From: Ditylenchus dipsaci
Lineage: Eukaryota; Nematoda; Chromadorea; Rhabditida; Anguinidae
Length of the DNA: 64,000 nt
Assembly (NCBI GenBank): GCA_004194705.1
Contig: SADC01001025.1
Coordinates: forward strand, 310,001 to 374,000
Direction: 5' to 3'
The position numbers and the translations under genes are program-made. Under the pieces are notes generated by a model, which did not search any database, was not told the DNA's origin, and saw only the letters and a list, made by a program, of their open reading frames with translations. How positions within the stretch are numbered: position 1 is the first letter of the stretch; the number at the start of each line of letters is the position of its first letter. Shown in pieces: positions 39,310-51,972 of this stretch.

Positions 39310-40235
39310 AACTTGGGATGTCAAGGAAGAGCCCGGGTCTTTCAGTATGTCGATCTATAGAATAATCTAGGAGATTTTATAGATTTATTTTAGTTTAACA
39401 ATAAATAGTATGATGAAATAAGATAGAGCTTAAAGTGTAAACATCAATTAGATTACATAATAAGTGACTACCACTACCAAAACTTTTTTATTTTATCTGG
39501 TGCAAAAACAGCAAAAATAAGGCCCTATCTTGGAATGAGAGCTGATCTTGCAAATGGATCTCCTTACAGTTTATTTGTGGTTATGCGCAGGGTAGGCCAC
39601 CGTTAGGATGGAGCGCCTAACCACAAGCCTATAAACAACGGAGAAGAATATTTTATAAAATAGGTATTCATTCTTGGCCTAATTTTTTATAAGAACAGAG
39701 TTGAAGAAGACAAAAAGCATATGAACAGCAACAAATGAAAGAGAGGATATCACACACACCCATTTTAATTGCTTACATACATTACAAACAAATCTACTGA
39801 AATCAGAGAATTCAAAACAAAGTTCCCAAATCAAAAAATTCAAAACTTCACAATCACTATAGTAGTCAATAAATTTATTGATATTGTAAACTCTGGTTCA
39901 TACATTTACTAATTCCTAATTTTAATTTGCGCTCTAAAATAGGATGTTTTTTTTCAACATTTTGACGCTGATCGGTTTTACCCTAGGCGGGAACGAACTT
40001 TCAAAAACAGGAATTCTAAAAACCAAATAGCGAATAAAATAAAAATAATAGAATAATATTGGAAATTACATGACAATAACCGTTATTTAACTATGGCCAC
40101 TTTTTTGATAGAGTACATAAATCCGAAGCACCATTTTGTTATATGCAAACTTTTCTTTTTACAATTTTTGTCGCAAGATAAAACGGCTTTCCACCAAACC
40201 TCATATGAAATTTAAAAATGCCTTTGACCAATTTT
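39310..40235. other. Gene-free stretch between LAMTOR5 and DCN1 genes
   Basis: AT-rich DNA with no credible ORF. 39540-39620 is less AT-rich (GGTAGGCCACCGTTAGGATG) but was not identified. Confidence 0.35.
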
Positions 40236-40344
40236 TTTATTACCTCATCTGAACTTCAACGTAAAAATCACCCAGCAAAACAAAGAGAGAAGTAAGGAGA
40301 GACTCTTTCTCACGACAATTTAAAATCAACTCAATTTCTTGGGA

Positions 40345-42099
40345 TTAATTTTTGGCTTGAGCTCTGGCGTAATCCACAAATTCATCGATGAGCACAGGCC
40401 AAGCTCCTTCGCAATCATAATTGGAGTAGTCAGGACTGGTACTTTGCAGCTGAAATCAGATCAAAATTTAATAAAAAAAATTGAGAAGAATATAAAAAAC
40501 TTACAAAGTCCAAAAAGAGATTCCAAGTGTCACGCGGGATACCCTTTACATTTTTCTGACGCAAGAAATCAATCCACAAGTCAACACGTCGATCGGCCAG
40601 ACCTGTGAAGATCAACTGCCAATAGCAAATAGCCATCTCCAATTCCAGACTTCGCTGGGAAACGGATTTGGCATACTGAAAGAGAGTAATAGACACGTAC
40701 TCTTCACTGTAGGACTACCTGGAAAGTGAATTGATAGAATTCTCGGAACTTGACAGGATCATTCAGTTCTTCATTGAGCTTGGGCAATCGAGCCCTTAAT
40801 TTGTCCAACGAATCAACTCTGAAAATCGAAATGAAAAAGTGGCTAAAAGTGATAAAATAAATTACTTCATAGCCAGTAGCCCATCACGGAACTCAGCATT
40901 GCTGAACTCGCACTGCCTCTCTGCCTTCAACTTCCAGGCGAATGCTAGCACGATTCGGTCAGTTGGATTTACATTCAAATCCGTCAGAAGACGACCCATC
41001 CCATTTGGGCCGATGCGATTGGGCTCTACCTTGTCGGCAGGATCTAAACGCAAAAACTAATATTTGCACAGTGTGAAGATAAAATTTAGTTTTTACAGGC
41101 TATTTTTAAACTTAAGAAACCAAAATGTATTTTTGTGCACTTTTTAAAAATCCAAAAGATGTTTTACCGTTGGCATATCTTGAGAAAAGTGAGTCGATTC
41201 TGCGCATGTCCAAACTTTGATCAACCTGGAATAAGCGATTGAACAAAAAAATGTATAGCGTAAAACACCTGGGCAAAATAAGATGGGTTCTGGTAGAAGA
41301 TGTCACACCTGAAATTATTTGCTTGTTTCGTAAGTTTGCGAGATAACTTTTGATATTTTTATGATGCAGTTTATGTCTAAGACCGATCAAAATAGATTTT
41401 TAGTAATCCTAAAATTCAAGACTAAATTTAGTTTTTTTTCAATTTCACAAAATTCTATTTCAATCTTCGTTTAACCCTCTTTTGCCGGCACCTCAGACTT
41501 CTCCTATGCGCAGAATGGAGAATATTTTCGCATTTTATCTCGAGAAACTATAAAATAAGCATTTTTATTTTATTTATCAAGCAAAAGAATTTTTCGGTTT
41601 CATGATACTCTTATCGATGATCTGGCCGACTGACATTTGGGGGTTGAAGGTTGTGGTCTAATTAACTGATAAACACAAGGCTCGCTCGGTCCTTAGGCTG
41701 TATGTTAAATATCCATCAGACTGTACATGAGTTTGTAAAATAAAATAAACTCCTAAGAAAATTTTGCATGAAAGTTAACAAAAAAATATATACGCCATTT
41801 CTAGCGACCAGTTGGCATTGGACAGACATGTTATTGCAATTTGCTCAGTAGTTTGTGTGAAAACAATGAACTGACGCAGCTGAAATTATATTGGCGTCAG
41901 TTATCATTATCATGAATAATTAGATAAAATATTTGAGTACAAAATATATCAGATTATACATGATTTTTTGGTTGCTTTTAAAAGAAAACTGTAGATAACT
42001 GTATATCTTGCAGAAAAAGTGGTAATCTTATTATTTATAAGATAAATATAAGATCTTTCCAACCTTTTCCTTTTGATTTTTGTTCAGTTTTGAGCTCAT
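40345..42099 (-). CDS. dcn-1: DCN1-like cullin neddylation co-E3
   Basis: Scaffold that binds the NEDD8 E2 and a cullin WHB domain to promote cullin neddylation. Eight exons: 42099-42064, 41879-41794, 41308-41269, 41225-41168, 41043-40866, 40818-40719, 40675-40505, 40449-40345, total 257 aa, all phases consistent. The N-terminal UBA-like domain is residues 1-55 ([21 protein letters not shown]). The potentiating-neddylation domain follows, with [54 protein letters not shown]-like [20 protein letters not shown] and the terminal [16 protein letters not shown]. The wording GxxRLLTDL resembles nematode DCN-1 more than mammalian DCUN1D1, from memory. It is divergent from the hnRNP L gene (1.5 kb between start codons). 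An AATAAA signal is read at 40241-40236. Confidence 0.92.
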
Positions 42100-43600
42100 A
42101 ATTGTAGTGGTAGTGGGTGGTACTAGGTTGTTTTCTTTGCCGTTCAACGCACTTTTAAAGCGTTTAGCTGGATGAGCCACAGTGAAACCTTTTCCTAATA
42201 GTTTTATAGACGACCGCTTTCACACTGACCTATTGAAGTGAAATAAGAGCAGCAACACAAAAATGAGACTTAATTTGAGAGTAACACAAGCTAAGAAATT
42301 TTTTCCAAAAGTCACGTTTGAAGAGTTGTCTAGTCCTAACTGGAATTTGAAAAGCGGTTTTACTGTTCTCTAGATTGTGTTCTCTGGTTTGACCATTAAA
42401 AAATGTTTTTTTATCATCTTGCCATTTACTTTTTCTTCATTTTGGTCATTTTTCTTTCGTGATGTTGCGTAAAAGATGATTTTATAGAAATAAGCAATTT
42501 ATCATCATGATGTTACCTTTAAGTCTCTAGCTAATGCGTACTTCGAAAAAATACTCGTTTCTGCACCGAATTACTGATTTTTCTATCAAGTTTTTAAAGG
42601 GCCATTGCCGTCTCCGACAACGGTTGTCCCCCGCCAATTCAATTTTTTTTTCTTTATCGTTGGATTTACCTACGAATTTTTCAACTTGGTCTCTAACAAA
42701 ACTATACCTAAAATTAAATTAAAGGCGTTGTTTTATTAGAAATCAAGCTGGAAAATCCGTGCAGAAATTGAATGATTAGGCGAGAAAATTTGAATTGGCG
42801 GGGAATAATTCAAAACAGGTGGCAATGGCCTTTTAAAACTGCTTGTTCTCGGTGATTTTCCATTATTTTAATTTTTGGACTAGCATGTCGCCCTGCATTT
42901 CTAGTTTCTTTAAATTACAATAGACCTGTTGATACCTCGTTAGAAACTAGAATGGCAGGATCTACGTTCTCTTCTAAACAAAATTTGATTATGAGAAAAT
43001 AATTATGAGGCATACATTGAGAGCAAACAGTTTTACAATTTTGGTGGACTCTATTCCACAATAGGGGGTTTGCCTCGGTCCGCCTGTTGTTTTTAAGTCT
43101 TTTAAGTTTGGGCAAATAGACCAGCTTATGTTATGGCTCGTTCACAATAGTCGGTGTTCACAATAACATTTACTCCAACTCCAATAGTGACGTGTTCACG
43201 GCGGTTGCGTTTTTTTCGCCACTAAAGGTCTTTTTTGTTTATTGTTGTCATATTTAGCTAGAAATCAACACTGTCGAGGCCGTTAAAGAGAAAAAAGTGG
43301 GATATTTGGAGTTGGAGTAAAGAAGTGTTCACAAAGACGATTTACTCCAATTCCGATTATTATAAACGAGCCATTTGGACGGACTCAAGCATGAGTTTAA
43401 GATATGTTTGAGTTCGTCCTAACGCTGGCCAATCCTTGCCTAAATTTAAAACAACATAAAAGACAACATAGGGGACCAACACAGAATACCCCCCCCCTAT
43501 TTCTGGAACAGGGGCATTTGGTGTGTGAAAAAAAAATTGGAGCCTCACCTTTACAGTCTCAAAAAATTATTTGCAGTTTTCAAATCGGAAAAAGTTCATT
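42100..43600. promoter_or_regulatory. Divergent intergenic region of DCN1 and hnRNP L genes
   Basis: 1.5 kb between the two start codons, so both promoters should lie here. It holds a TTAA MITE (42598-42832) and a GGCTCGTT-ended MITE (about 43134-43372, with AAGTGTTCACAAAGACGATT units). No core promoter element was recognised. Confidence 0.4.
42598..42832. mobile_element. TTAA-flanked MITE with AGGGCCATTGCC ends
   Basis: TTAA at 42594-42597 and 42833-42836; ends AGGGCCATTGCC and GGCAATGGCCT. Interior CGCCAATTCAA is mirrored near 42795. Related to 36355-36547 by its ends. Lies between the divergent DCN1 and hnRNP L genes. Confidence 0.6.
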
Positions 43601-46600
43601 ATGGAAGGTGGATACAACAATGAGGGAAAGCCCCCACACAAGCGTTACAGACGGGATGAGACAGCTGATCCGACTAATCCAAACCCCTCAATTGTGGTGC
43701 ATGTGCGAAACTTAAATCCAAAAGCGACTGAGGCGGATCTTTTAGAGGCTCTTTCCCATTTTGGACGTAAGTGTCTTTGGATAAACACTGTATTTAATGA
43801 TCCAACAAGAAATTTTCTTTTAGCAATTGCTTATGCCACTTGTATGTCCACAAAGAGAATGGCTTTAGTTGAGTTTGAGGAGCTTGAGTGTGCTCGGAAA
43901 TGCGTTGTGTTTGCTCAAACCACTCCAATCAATGTGGCCGGCTATCCAGCTTTGTTTAATTACTCCACTTCTCAGGTAGTTATAATGATTCCAATTAATT
44001 GACTCAATCCTCCGATTTTTAGGCTATTCAAAGAATCGGACTTGAGTCGGAGGTGCCCAACCGAATCCTCATCCTCACAGTCTACAATGCTCACTATGCC
44101 ATCAATGTGGAAGTTATCCACCAGGTTAGTTTCATACAAATTGTTCCCACTATCCCTAAAGACCCTTTTTCTTTATAGATCTGTGCTCCTCATGGTGAAG
44201 TGCTTCGCATTGCCATGATCAAGCGGACCATGGTGCAGGCATTGGTGGAATTTGAAAGCATCGAAGCAGCCAAGAAAGCAAAGCATGCAATGAACGGCGC
44301 AGACATTTATTCTGGCTGTTGCACTCTAAAAGTGGAGTTTGCCAAGGTAAATTATTGCTTTTAGATCTTGTTAACTAGGGTAGGAACGGTGGATTTTTTT
44401 GGCGAATATACTAAAATCAAAAGCCGGGTTTGAAGAACCCCGGAAAACCCGAAACCGCGCATGGCAAAATTTCGATTTATTCAAGAGAAAAAACCCTAGT
44501 ACCGAATACCAAGACAGTTAACGGAGCAATTTTTTAAGTACGAACTAAAAATTGGGTTTGAAAAGTCTCGGTTTTTTTCAAACCAACCAATCCCTGAAAA
44601 AAAAAACCATCTCCTAGTCTAATTGTATACAATCTGAAAAAACAAAGTAATGCATTTTAGCCGGACCACGTTAAAGTGACCAGGAACGATCAAGAACAGT
44701 GGGACTACACAAACCCTAATCTTCGAGGAGGTTGGTAAATATATGCTTACTATAAAGATAGAGAACATTTAAGATAGAAAACAGATACACATTTATAGCA
44801 ACTATAGGGCATTAAAAACTAGCATACACAATTGTTTACCTCATTATATCTCACACTTATTGATTGTAAATTGCAATACATTATATACACATGCATCTCA
44901 AGCTATTTTGTGTCTTTAACATACAGAAATTTGTTTTTGCAATCGGTTGTAAGCGAGGTGTACAAAGTAACAGCATTGCACTACCATCAGAAGAGGCACA
45001 TGCTACACACACACCACTGATCCACTCATATACATCACCATACAATTCCATTCTCTTTTGTTAATACTCTTTTTCACTGCAGGAACTTGGACAGTGACCA
45101 ACTTGCTCCTCCCTGCCCACCCAACCGTTATTGTTTTGTGACGACAGGGATGGGTAAAATTTAATTTTCTTTGAAGTCAAACTGTTGGGAATTAAAATTT
45201 AATAATACAGTTAAAGCGTGTTTTTAAAAGTAAATAAGGATGTGCGAATGCAAAATTTCCCATTTTTCTTCAGCCAAAAATCAAAATTTCGTAATTTGGT
45301 TTTCAAATAAGTCAAACCTCTATAAAACAGAGCTAGATTTATGTTCGAATCCGACTTGGCCTCTGTCGTTTCTCCAATTTTCAAAGTCTTTTCCTTATCT
45401 TACTCGGTGCGCACAGCGTTTGGCTTTTTTGCACATTTTTTAAACTCGCGCCTTTTTTAAGGTTTCTAGCTCTTGGTTTCTAACAAAACCAGTGTTTCCA
45501 AAACACAGAAACAGAATAAGAACATAACAGAAGTGACACATAAAACAGAATTTTTTGAAAACAGAAACATAACAGAATTCTATTATGTTTCTGTTTTCGA
45601 AAAATTCTGTTTTCTGTTCTGTTTCTGTGATGTAACAAATTCTGTGTCTGTTTTCAAAATTCTGTTCTGTGTTTTCGAAACACTGAACAAAACTAAACCT
45701 AAAATTAAATTCTATTCCTTGTTTTGTTAGAAACCAAGTTGAAAAATCGGCACAGAAGTTTAATGATCAGGCGAAAATTTTTGAATTGGCGGTGGACAAT
45801 CCAGAACACGTGGCCATGGACGGCTATCGATTACCGACGGTCAATGATTTTTTTTTTTCAAAATTTTGATCAAAATCGTCAATTTTTAGGGCAAAAGTTT
45901 CTAGAAAGTGACCCTAATACCAAAATCTCATCCTGAATCCGAATCCGTTGAGATCAGATCGAAATATTTTTTATAGACTGAGATATCTACTAAAATAGGT
46001 AAATGGTGCCAAATTCCTGGTCTATCTACTCAAAATAGCTATATATCAGCCCATAAAAATTATTTTGATCTGATCTCAACGGATTCGGATTCAGGATGAG
46101 ATTTTGGTATTAGGGTCGATTTTCCAGAAACTTTTGTCCTGAAAATTGACGATTTTGATCAAAAATTTAAAAAAAAAATTCATTGACCGTCGGTAATCGA
46201 TATTTTACCGTGGCCATGACCCTTTAAAAATTAAAAAAAGCAGTAAAGATTCAAAAAAAAAGCACAAAAATTTAAAAATAAGTCAATTTGCTGTCAACCT
46301 CTGAAATAATTTCCTATGGAAAAACTTTTATCTTGTTCTTTATATTTTTGATTCCCAACGAAAGACACTATTTTCTTTATAAAAAATCAAAAGTCTAGTT
46401 TAGATAATGGTAGGTTTTCGCATGCACTATATTGTAATGCTCTAAATTGTTTAAATCTATGTATTTTGTTGCTATCCTGTCTCCCTATGTCTCAACTTAT
46501 AGCCAGTGTAGCAATTAACTATTTTTCCCTATTTTAGAGCAACAAGTTGCGCCCAGCAGTCGTCGCGCTCTTTTGACCGATGAACATCGTCCAGCTGGAT

Positions 46601-49600
46601 GCCCACCCATGCGTAAACTCTTTATCATTTTATTTTTGAACTAGTGTTCTCACATTCCCATTTTTCAGCTATACCTAATAATGGTCCATTGCCAGCCAAC
46701 GCTCCAGTCTACGGTGGTGGTGGTTACGAAGGCTACGTTGACAAAAGCTACAATGACTCCACCAACCGACCAGTCTATCAGACCGCCTACACCATGGATC
46801 CTCCCAAACATGTAGGTGGAGGAATCCAGGCCGACCACTACTCATCTTCCTCCTACACCCAGGATAGAGCTGACTATGGAGGACTGACCTTCAGTCGGGA
46901 TGCGAATTACCACAGAGCAGGGCCAGTGCAACAGCAGCCACGTGGGCATCAGTCGCATCATCAAGACTCCGGACACAGTAAGTTGCTTGGCCAAAATGTT
47001 GCTGGTTTCCAACAAATTACTTTTAGTGTATGATGGTGACTATAACAACAGTAATCGAGGTGGTGCTGGGCACAAGACAACACACCAGCTGTGCTTATGC
47101 TCTATGGAGTTAACCATGAAAACTTCAACTGTGACAAGATCTTCAACTTGCTGTGTGGTTATGGCAATTGTCTCAAGGTAGGTTGTTGTTATACACGGTG
47201 TCCCAAGTATTTTGCTTTCCATTAAAAACTTTTTATGTCTTTTGCCCAAAACGTAAAGAGTTTTGAAAAATCACGTCTTTTATATTCACTAAAAATAATA
47301 AGAAAATCTGACGCTAGTAGCGAATACCACCACCCCCCCCCAACGATTTTCACCTTTTTCACTTTTGTATATAGTACCCAAATTTATGTCCCAGACCCCG
47401 GAAAATATGCGCAAACTCTTTATTACTCACAACTTCCGTACGCTGGCCTGCCCCCAAGCCTAAGTGCTAAGCCTAAACTTGTTGTTTGCAAGGGTAGTTA
47501 CAGCATTTTTTAAAGGTCGGATTCTTGGGCGGGGGGTATTCGCTACTAGCGCCGAAAATCTTACCGTATCAGACAGATTTGACATGTAAAAACGGTAACC
47601 AGACAAAGCGACATGGAAACCATTTTGTTGCGTAATAATGCAACAAAAAGGTATTTTGTCGTGCGACGAAATAACAGAAGAATTATTTTTTTCAGCGACG
47701 AAGCAACAAATTATGCTTCTTTTTAGGTTTTTGGGGTTGTTTTTCGAAGTATTTATTTAGGTGTTCATGGGTACGCGTACCCGATTAACATGCGCATCTT
47801 CAAATTTAAAATTGACTGCTAAATTCTAAGCTCCTCTTGAGATTAAAATGATTTTATTTATTGCATTGTCGCGCGATAAAAAACGAAATTTGTTGCATTG
47901 TCGCATGACTAATATACAGGGTGTTTGGAGAAATTATGCCTTTTTGAAATGGCCATAACTTTTTTTGACCCTAGTATAAAATACTGCCCCCATGATTTTT
48001 TTTTAAAGGAAGTAAAGAGTACCCAAATATATGTCCCAGACCCAGAAAAAGATGCGTAAAACAATTATTAGTCACAACTTCCGTACGCTGGCCAACACCT
48101 GAGCCTAAACTTGATGTTCAAAAGGGTAGTTACAGCCATAGTTGCACGGGCGCCGGCGCCGGTGTGCGCCCCGAAAATTTTCAGAAAATAAGGGAGTCGG
48201 CGCTCGGCGCCGATTTTGAAGAAACTCCGGCGCCCGTTTTCTATACTAGCGCCCTTTTTTCTACTCCGTTTTTCAAAATTCTGTTTAACATATCAATTTT
48301 TCTCGCCAACAATATTTTTCCGGTATATGATGTCAAAACTTGATTTTTGCTTAGTTTCTGTAGTTTGGGCACTGGTCAGTGGATGGCCTCTAAATAGGCA
48401 AGGTCAAAATTACAGGGGACCAAGCGAAAATCATGTTTTTTACTTTATATACCAAAAAATATCGCCGACGAGAAAAATCGATCTCTAAAAATAGAATTTT
48501 TAGAAACGAAATATAAAAAAGTTGTGGCCATTTTAAAAAGTCACAGTTTCTTGAAACACCCTGCATTACTTATATATATACACGACCTTATTTGGGTCTT
48601 GTCGAGCTCAAAAATAGTTTCGATGTTGCTATATCTGGTTGCCGTAAAAACATACTGTCACACCCTACATGCTGGCCACCCTGGGGACTGGATAAAGTTG
48701 GCCACTATCCAGGAGGACACTTTGGTGGGGTGCGGGGAGGGTAACTATGTAGGGAGTTGACTGTAATTTTGAAAGTAGGTTAAAACATTTCTTCTGCAAA
48801 AAAAATTTCAGAACACTTAAAACATTTCATAGGTTGGTGTCGACCATCCCAATAGTTTTTGTGACCCATGTTAATTACAGCAGAAATTTAGGTGAAATTC
48901 ATGCGTCTAAAACAGGACACAGTGATGGTGGAGATGGCCAATAGCACAGGAGTCCAAAATGCCATGAAGTATCTGCAGGATGCGAAGGTGTTCGGCCAAA
49001 CACTTACTCTACGTCCCTCTAAACAAAATGTTTGTCTTTTGTCTATTAAGCTGACACAGTTAAATTAATTTGTATGTTCCAGACACTCAGAGATATACAC
49101 GAGCCCTTTGACATGCCTGATCGAAGTGCGTCGTTTGCAGACTTCACTCGCAGCCGAAATGTGTGTTTTAGCAGCACATTGGAAAAATCATATTAGTAAT
49201 TTTTCTGCTGTTTTAGCACAGATTCTCCAATGCTGAATCAGTGGCTCGCAATCGTCTGGCTTTCCCATCCAACCAACTGCATTGGTAAATGTCTTTTTTG
49301 TTCTTTATTTAACTTCTTGTGTTGTTTATATATCCGTATTTTATGGATCACAACCTGCATGTTGCAATACTGAAATCCCCTATCCAAAATAATTGGAGAG
49401 AGTTTTGCTTTGGTTCCAAATTCATCTTCTTGTTTTAATTTTGTTTTAATTTTTTCGGGTTTAGGCAAGGACAGACTCAAGCCTGCCATAGATTATTGTT
49501 TAACACTCAGGGAAGCCATGCGTAGTAGTTGGTAGACTGGACTCAGAATTTCACGCTGAACACGATGGTGCGGGTCTTTTTCGCTTCAATGACGGGTTAA

Positions 49601-50798
49601 GTCGGTGAAAGAAGGTCCGGAAGGTAACAAGTTTTGGATGGTCAAAATCCAGCTGGATACCGATAGGTTTTCAAGTGGTGCGTCGTGATTGTTATACTAC
49701 ACCCATGCTCATAATAGTGTATTATCACCTACTTAAAGGGGCATGCCCGTGCGTTAAGGAGCGAACCAGAAGTTTTTTTCGAATTTTTTCGAGTCGTCCC
49801 ATTTTTCACTCGTTCTGCGTCGAATCTGATATAGATGACCTTATACTGCTTTTAAAAACTAGACAGAAAACTTAAAAAATCTAGACGAGAACGAATGTAA
49901 ACATTTATCGAGAAAGAAATGAACTGCTGGTTCGCGCCTTTTCTCCCCATCGGGCACAATCATGCCCCTTTAAGCCGTCATTCAAGCGAAAAAGACTCGC
50001 ACCATCGTGTTCAGCGTGAAATTCTGAGTCCAGTCTACCAACTACTACGCATAGCTTCCCGAGTGTTAAGTCTGCTCTAACATGGGCTGGTCAACCCTTG
50101 CCCAAGCCTAAATAACCACAAAAAACAACAAGGGGAACTAAGGAAAATGAAAACCGTCGTTCTGGACTAGGGCCGAAATTATTAATTTTTCGAAAAAGCT
50201 CGTGAAAGACTCTCGTACAAATCACCATAAACATTTTGTTAATAATATTATTGAGAATAGGCTACAGCTGACTAATTAAAGGTTTACGTAAATTTTCGAT
50301 AATCTCATTGTATGTTATCTCCATTGGTGATTTTTTATCCACTAAACTTTCTTTTTGTGGACCTTTTGATCCAGCAGCTAGCTACCCACCGAACCAAAAA
50401 CGGCACCAATCTCAAAAATAAGTTGTAGTCGAAAAAATACGAGACTTATTGAGACCTGAAATTTTGTTTACTTATGACTAATCTGACTTATTTTAAGGTT
50501 CAACACACCTGCCACCATGAATGAGGAAAGGCTTAAAAAAGTTGGTTTGCAGAATAATTTTCAAAGAAGATATGCCATATCTGGCCCTTTTCAGATCTTC
50601 GAGGACAAAAAAACAAAAGTACCCCATTCGGTGACCATTTTTAACACCAGATCTGACCGCAGCGCTTCTGGCCTGATCGAGTTCGATAGTGCAGAAGATG
50701 CGACTGAAGCCATGATGATTGCCAATCACACGCCAATCACAGAGTCTCCTGGAAAACCTCCATATATTTTGAAGCTGGCATTTGGAGGTGGAAGATAA
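43601..50798 (+). CDS. hrpl-1: hnRNP L-type RNA-binding protein, four RRMs
   Basis: Nuclear pre-mRNA-binding protein that recognises CA-rich elements and regulates alternative splicing. Exons: 43601-43766, 43824-43975, 44023-44124, 44179-44346, 44661-44730, 46538-46612, 46669-46977, 47027-47177, 48892-49029, 49083-49160, 49217-49284, 50498-50798; about 592 aa. RRM1 starts SIVVHVRNLNPKATEADL and ends GYPALFNYSTSQ; RRM2 covers RILILTVYNAHYAI to NGADIYSGCCTLKVEFAK; a Gly/Tyr/His-rich linker follows; RRM3 starts VLMLYGVNHENFNCDKIFN; RRM4 ends PYILKLAFGGGR. This is the hnRNP L/LL layout. In exon 8 (47027-47177) one G is missing from a GGG run near 47071, shifting frame between GGAG and NTPAVLM. 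An AATAAA lies at 50920-50925. Introns carry an alternative stop-containing exon and several transposons. The gene symbol follows the nematode ortholog name. Confidence 0.9.
45083..45141 (+). other. Candidate stop-containing (poison) exon in the hnRNP L gene
   Basis: Within the 1.8-kb intron after exon 5 (phase 1), a good acceptor (CTTTTTCACTGCAG-like, ending at 45082) precedes GAACTTGGACAGTGACC. Joined to exon 5 it reads GTWTVTNLLLP... in frame and stops at TGA 45139-45141. It could be an alternative last exon or a nonsense-mediated-decay exon. hnRNP L in mammals autoregulates by such an exon; that this one does so is inference. Confidence 0.35.
45490..45685. mobile_element. hAT-like MITE of CAGAA repeats, 196 bp
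   Basis: Ends CAGTGTTTCCAAAACAC and inverse with the 8-bp duplication AACAAAAC (45482-45489, 45686-45693). Interior is a palindrome of AACAGAA/TTCTGTT units. In an hnRNP L intron. Confidence 0.82.
45815..46215. repeat. Palindromic MITE in an hnRNP L intron
   Basis: CTATCGATTACCGACGGTCA at the left and its inverse at about 46190; arms of about 180 bp mirrored through CATCCTGAATCCGAATCCGT. Confidence 0.7.
47310..47553. mobile_element. MITE with GACGCTAGTAGCGAATACC ends
   Basis: 8-bp duplication GAAAATCT (47302-47309, 47554-47561); ends GACGCTAGTAGCGAATACC and GGCGCTAGTAGCGAATACC in reverse. In the hnRNP L intron between exons 8 and 9. Confidence 0.75.
47880..48240. repeat. Mixed repeat with GGCGCC-rich core
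   Basis: CAGGGTGTTTGGAGAAATTATGC at 47918 begins a MITE-like end; 48140-48240 is rich in GGCGCCGG and CGGCGC. Inside the 1.7-kb hnRNP L intron. Confidence 0.4.
49504..50065. mobile_element. TTAA-flanked (piggyBac-like) foldback, 562 bp
   Basis: TTAA at 49500-49503 and 50066-50069. Ends CACTCAGGGAAGCCATGCGT and CACTCGGGAAGC in reverse; arms include TTTCACGCTGAACACGATGG, shared with 3836-5240. Holds a second TTAA palindrome (49737-49969). In the last intron of the hnRNP L gene. Confidence 0.75.
49737..49969. mobile_element. TTAA-flanked MITE with AGGGGCATG ends
   Basis: TTAA at 49733-49736 and 49970-49973; ends AGGGGCATG and CATGCCCCT. Same terminal type as the 2.3-kb palindrome 61201-63500. 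Interior contains TTTTTTCGAATTTTTTCGAG. Confidence 0.7.
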
Positions 50799-51268
50799 GG
50801 AATGGATCAGGACGGAAAATTTTGATTTTTTCGAGGTTGCCAATTGCAAGTCAATAACTGCAAATTTATGCTGCTTTTGTTGTCGTTTTTGATGATGATT
50901 CTCGTCATTTGTGTTGTCTAATAAAATTCAATTTGGTTTTCGTTGACTGCTTATTTAATCATCTACTTCATGTACCATTTTATAACGTATGGACTCTAAA
51001 AAATGTTGAGTCAGCTGCTGCTACTTGTGCTGCTTTCTTAGCAGTAAACTGTATTCGTTGACTACTGATGTCTTCTTGTTATTTAATCATTTATTCCTTT
51101 AAAGTATATGTGAAGATTGTCCATGGCTAAAGCGGCATAAAATTAATTAATTATGACTTTTTATTTGAGATATAACAGCAAATCACAAGCGATCACATTA
51201 GGTTTATATTTTTATTTTGTTTTCACTTCAAAAAATTCAAGTTTTAATAGAAAAGATATGGTAAAAAC

Positions 51269-51661
51269 GGGCAATACGGAAAAGTGCCCGCGTTATGTGA
51301 AAAAGTGCCCGCGTTTTTAGTTCTAGTCAAAAGGCGAAAAAGTGCCGCTTTTTGTGAAAATGTGCCCGCGTTATGTGAAAATGTGCCCACTTTTTCGAAA
51401 AAATGCACGCTTCTGGATTAACCTGTTATATTCATTATGCTTTATATGAGTGTAATTCTTGAAGCTGAAACTGCATTATTTTGCAGTAAATGGATGGTAT
51501 ATCATACGGTTGCTAAATATGCAGACTCAGTCATTGTTATAAAGGGGTTTCACAAAAAGCGGGCACATTTTCACAAAAAGCGGGCACTTTTTCGCCTTTT
51601 TGACTAGAAAGAAAAAACGCGGGCACTTTTTCCCCAAACGGAGCACTTTTCCGTTTTGTCC
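51269..51661. mobile_element. Foldback element, AAAGTGCCCGCG unit, 393 bp
   Basis: Perfect 9-bp duplication GGTAAAAAC (51260-51268, 51662-51670). Left arm begins GGGCAATACGGAAAAGTGC, right arm in reverse complement GGACAAAACGGAAAAGTGC. Each arm contains AAAGTGCCCGCGTTATGTGA-type units. Only about 130 bp of non-repeat interior. Lies just 3' of the hnRNP L gene. Confidence 0.88.
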
Positions 51662-51972
51662 GGTAAAAACATTCAGTCTAACAAATGGTATAAATTATGA
51701 AAGAGCGTACCATCACATTGACTACGGCCAGGAATAAAGCTTTCCATGGTTGGAACTGCCAAATGTCCAAAATTACATCGTTAGTTACGTTTTAGGGTTA
51801 AGGGAAGGATCGAAAAGTTCATTGAAATCAATAATTTCTAGGAATCGAAAGTCGAAATTTTTGAAGAATGGAATCGAAAGTCGGAATTTTCCGATTTTTC
51901 TACTAAAAAAGTCAAAATCGAAGAATCGGATAGCCAACCCTAATTATGTATTTTATATTTATTTTATATTAT

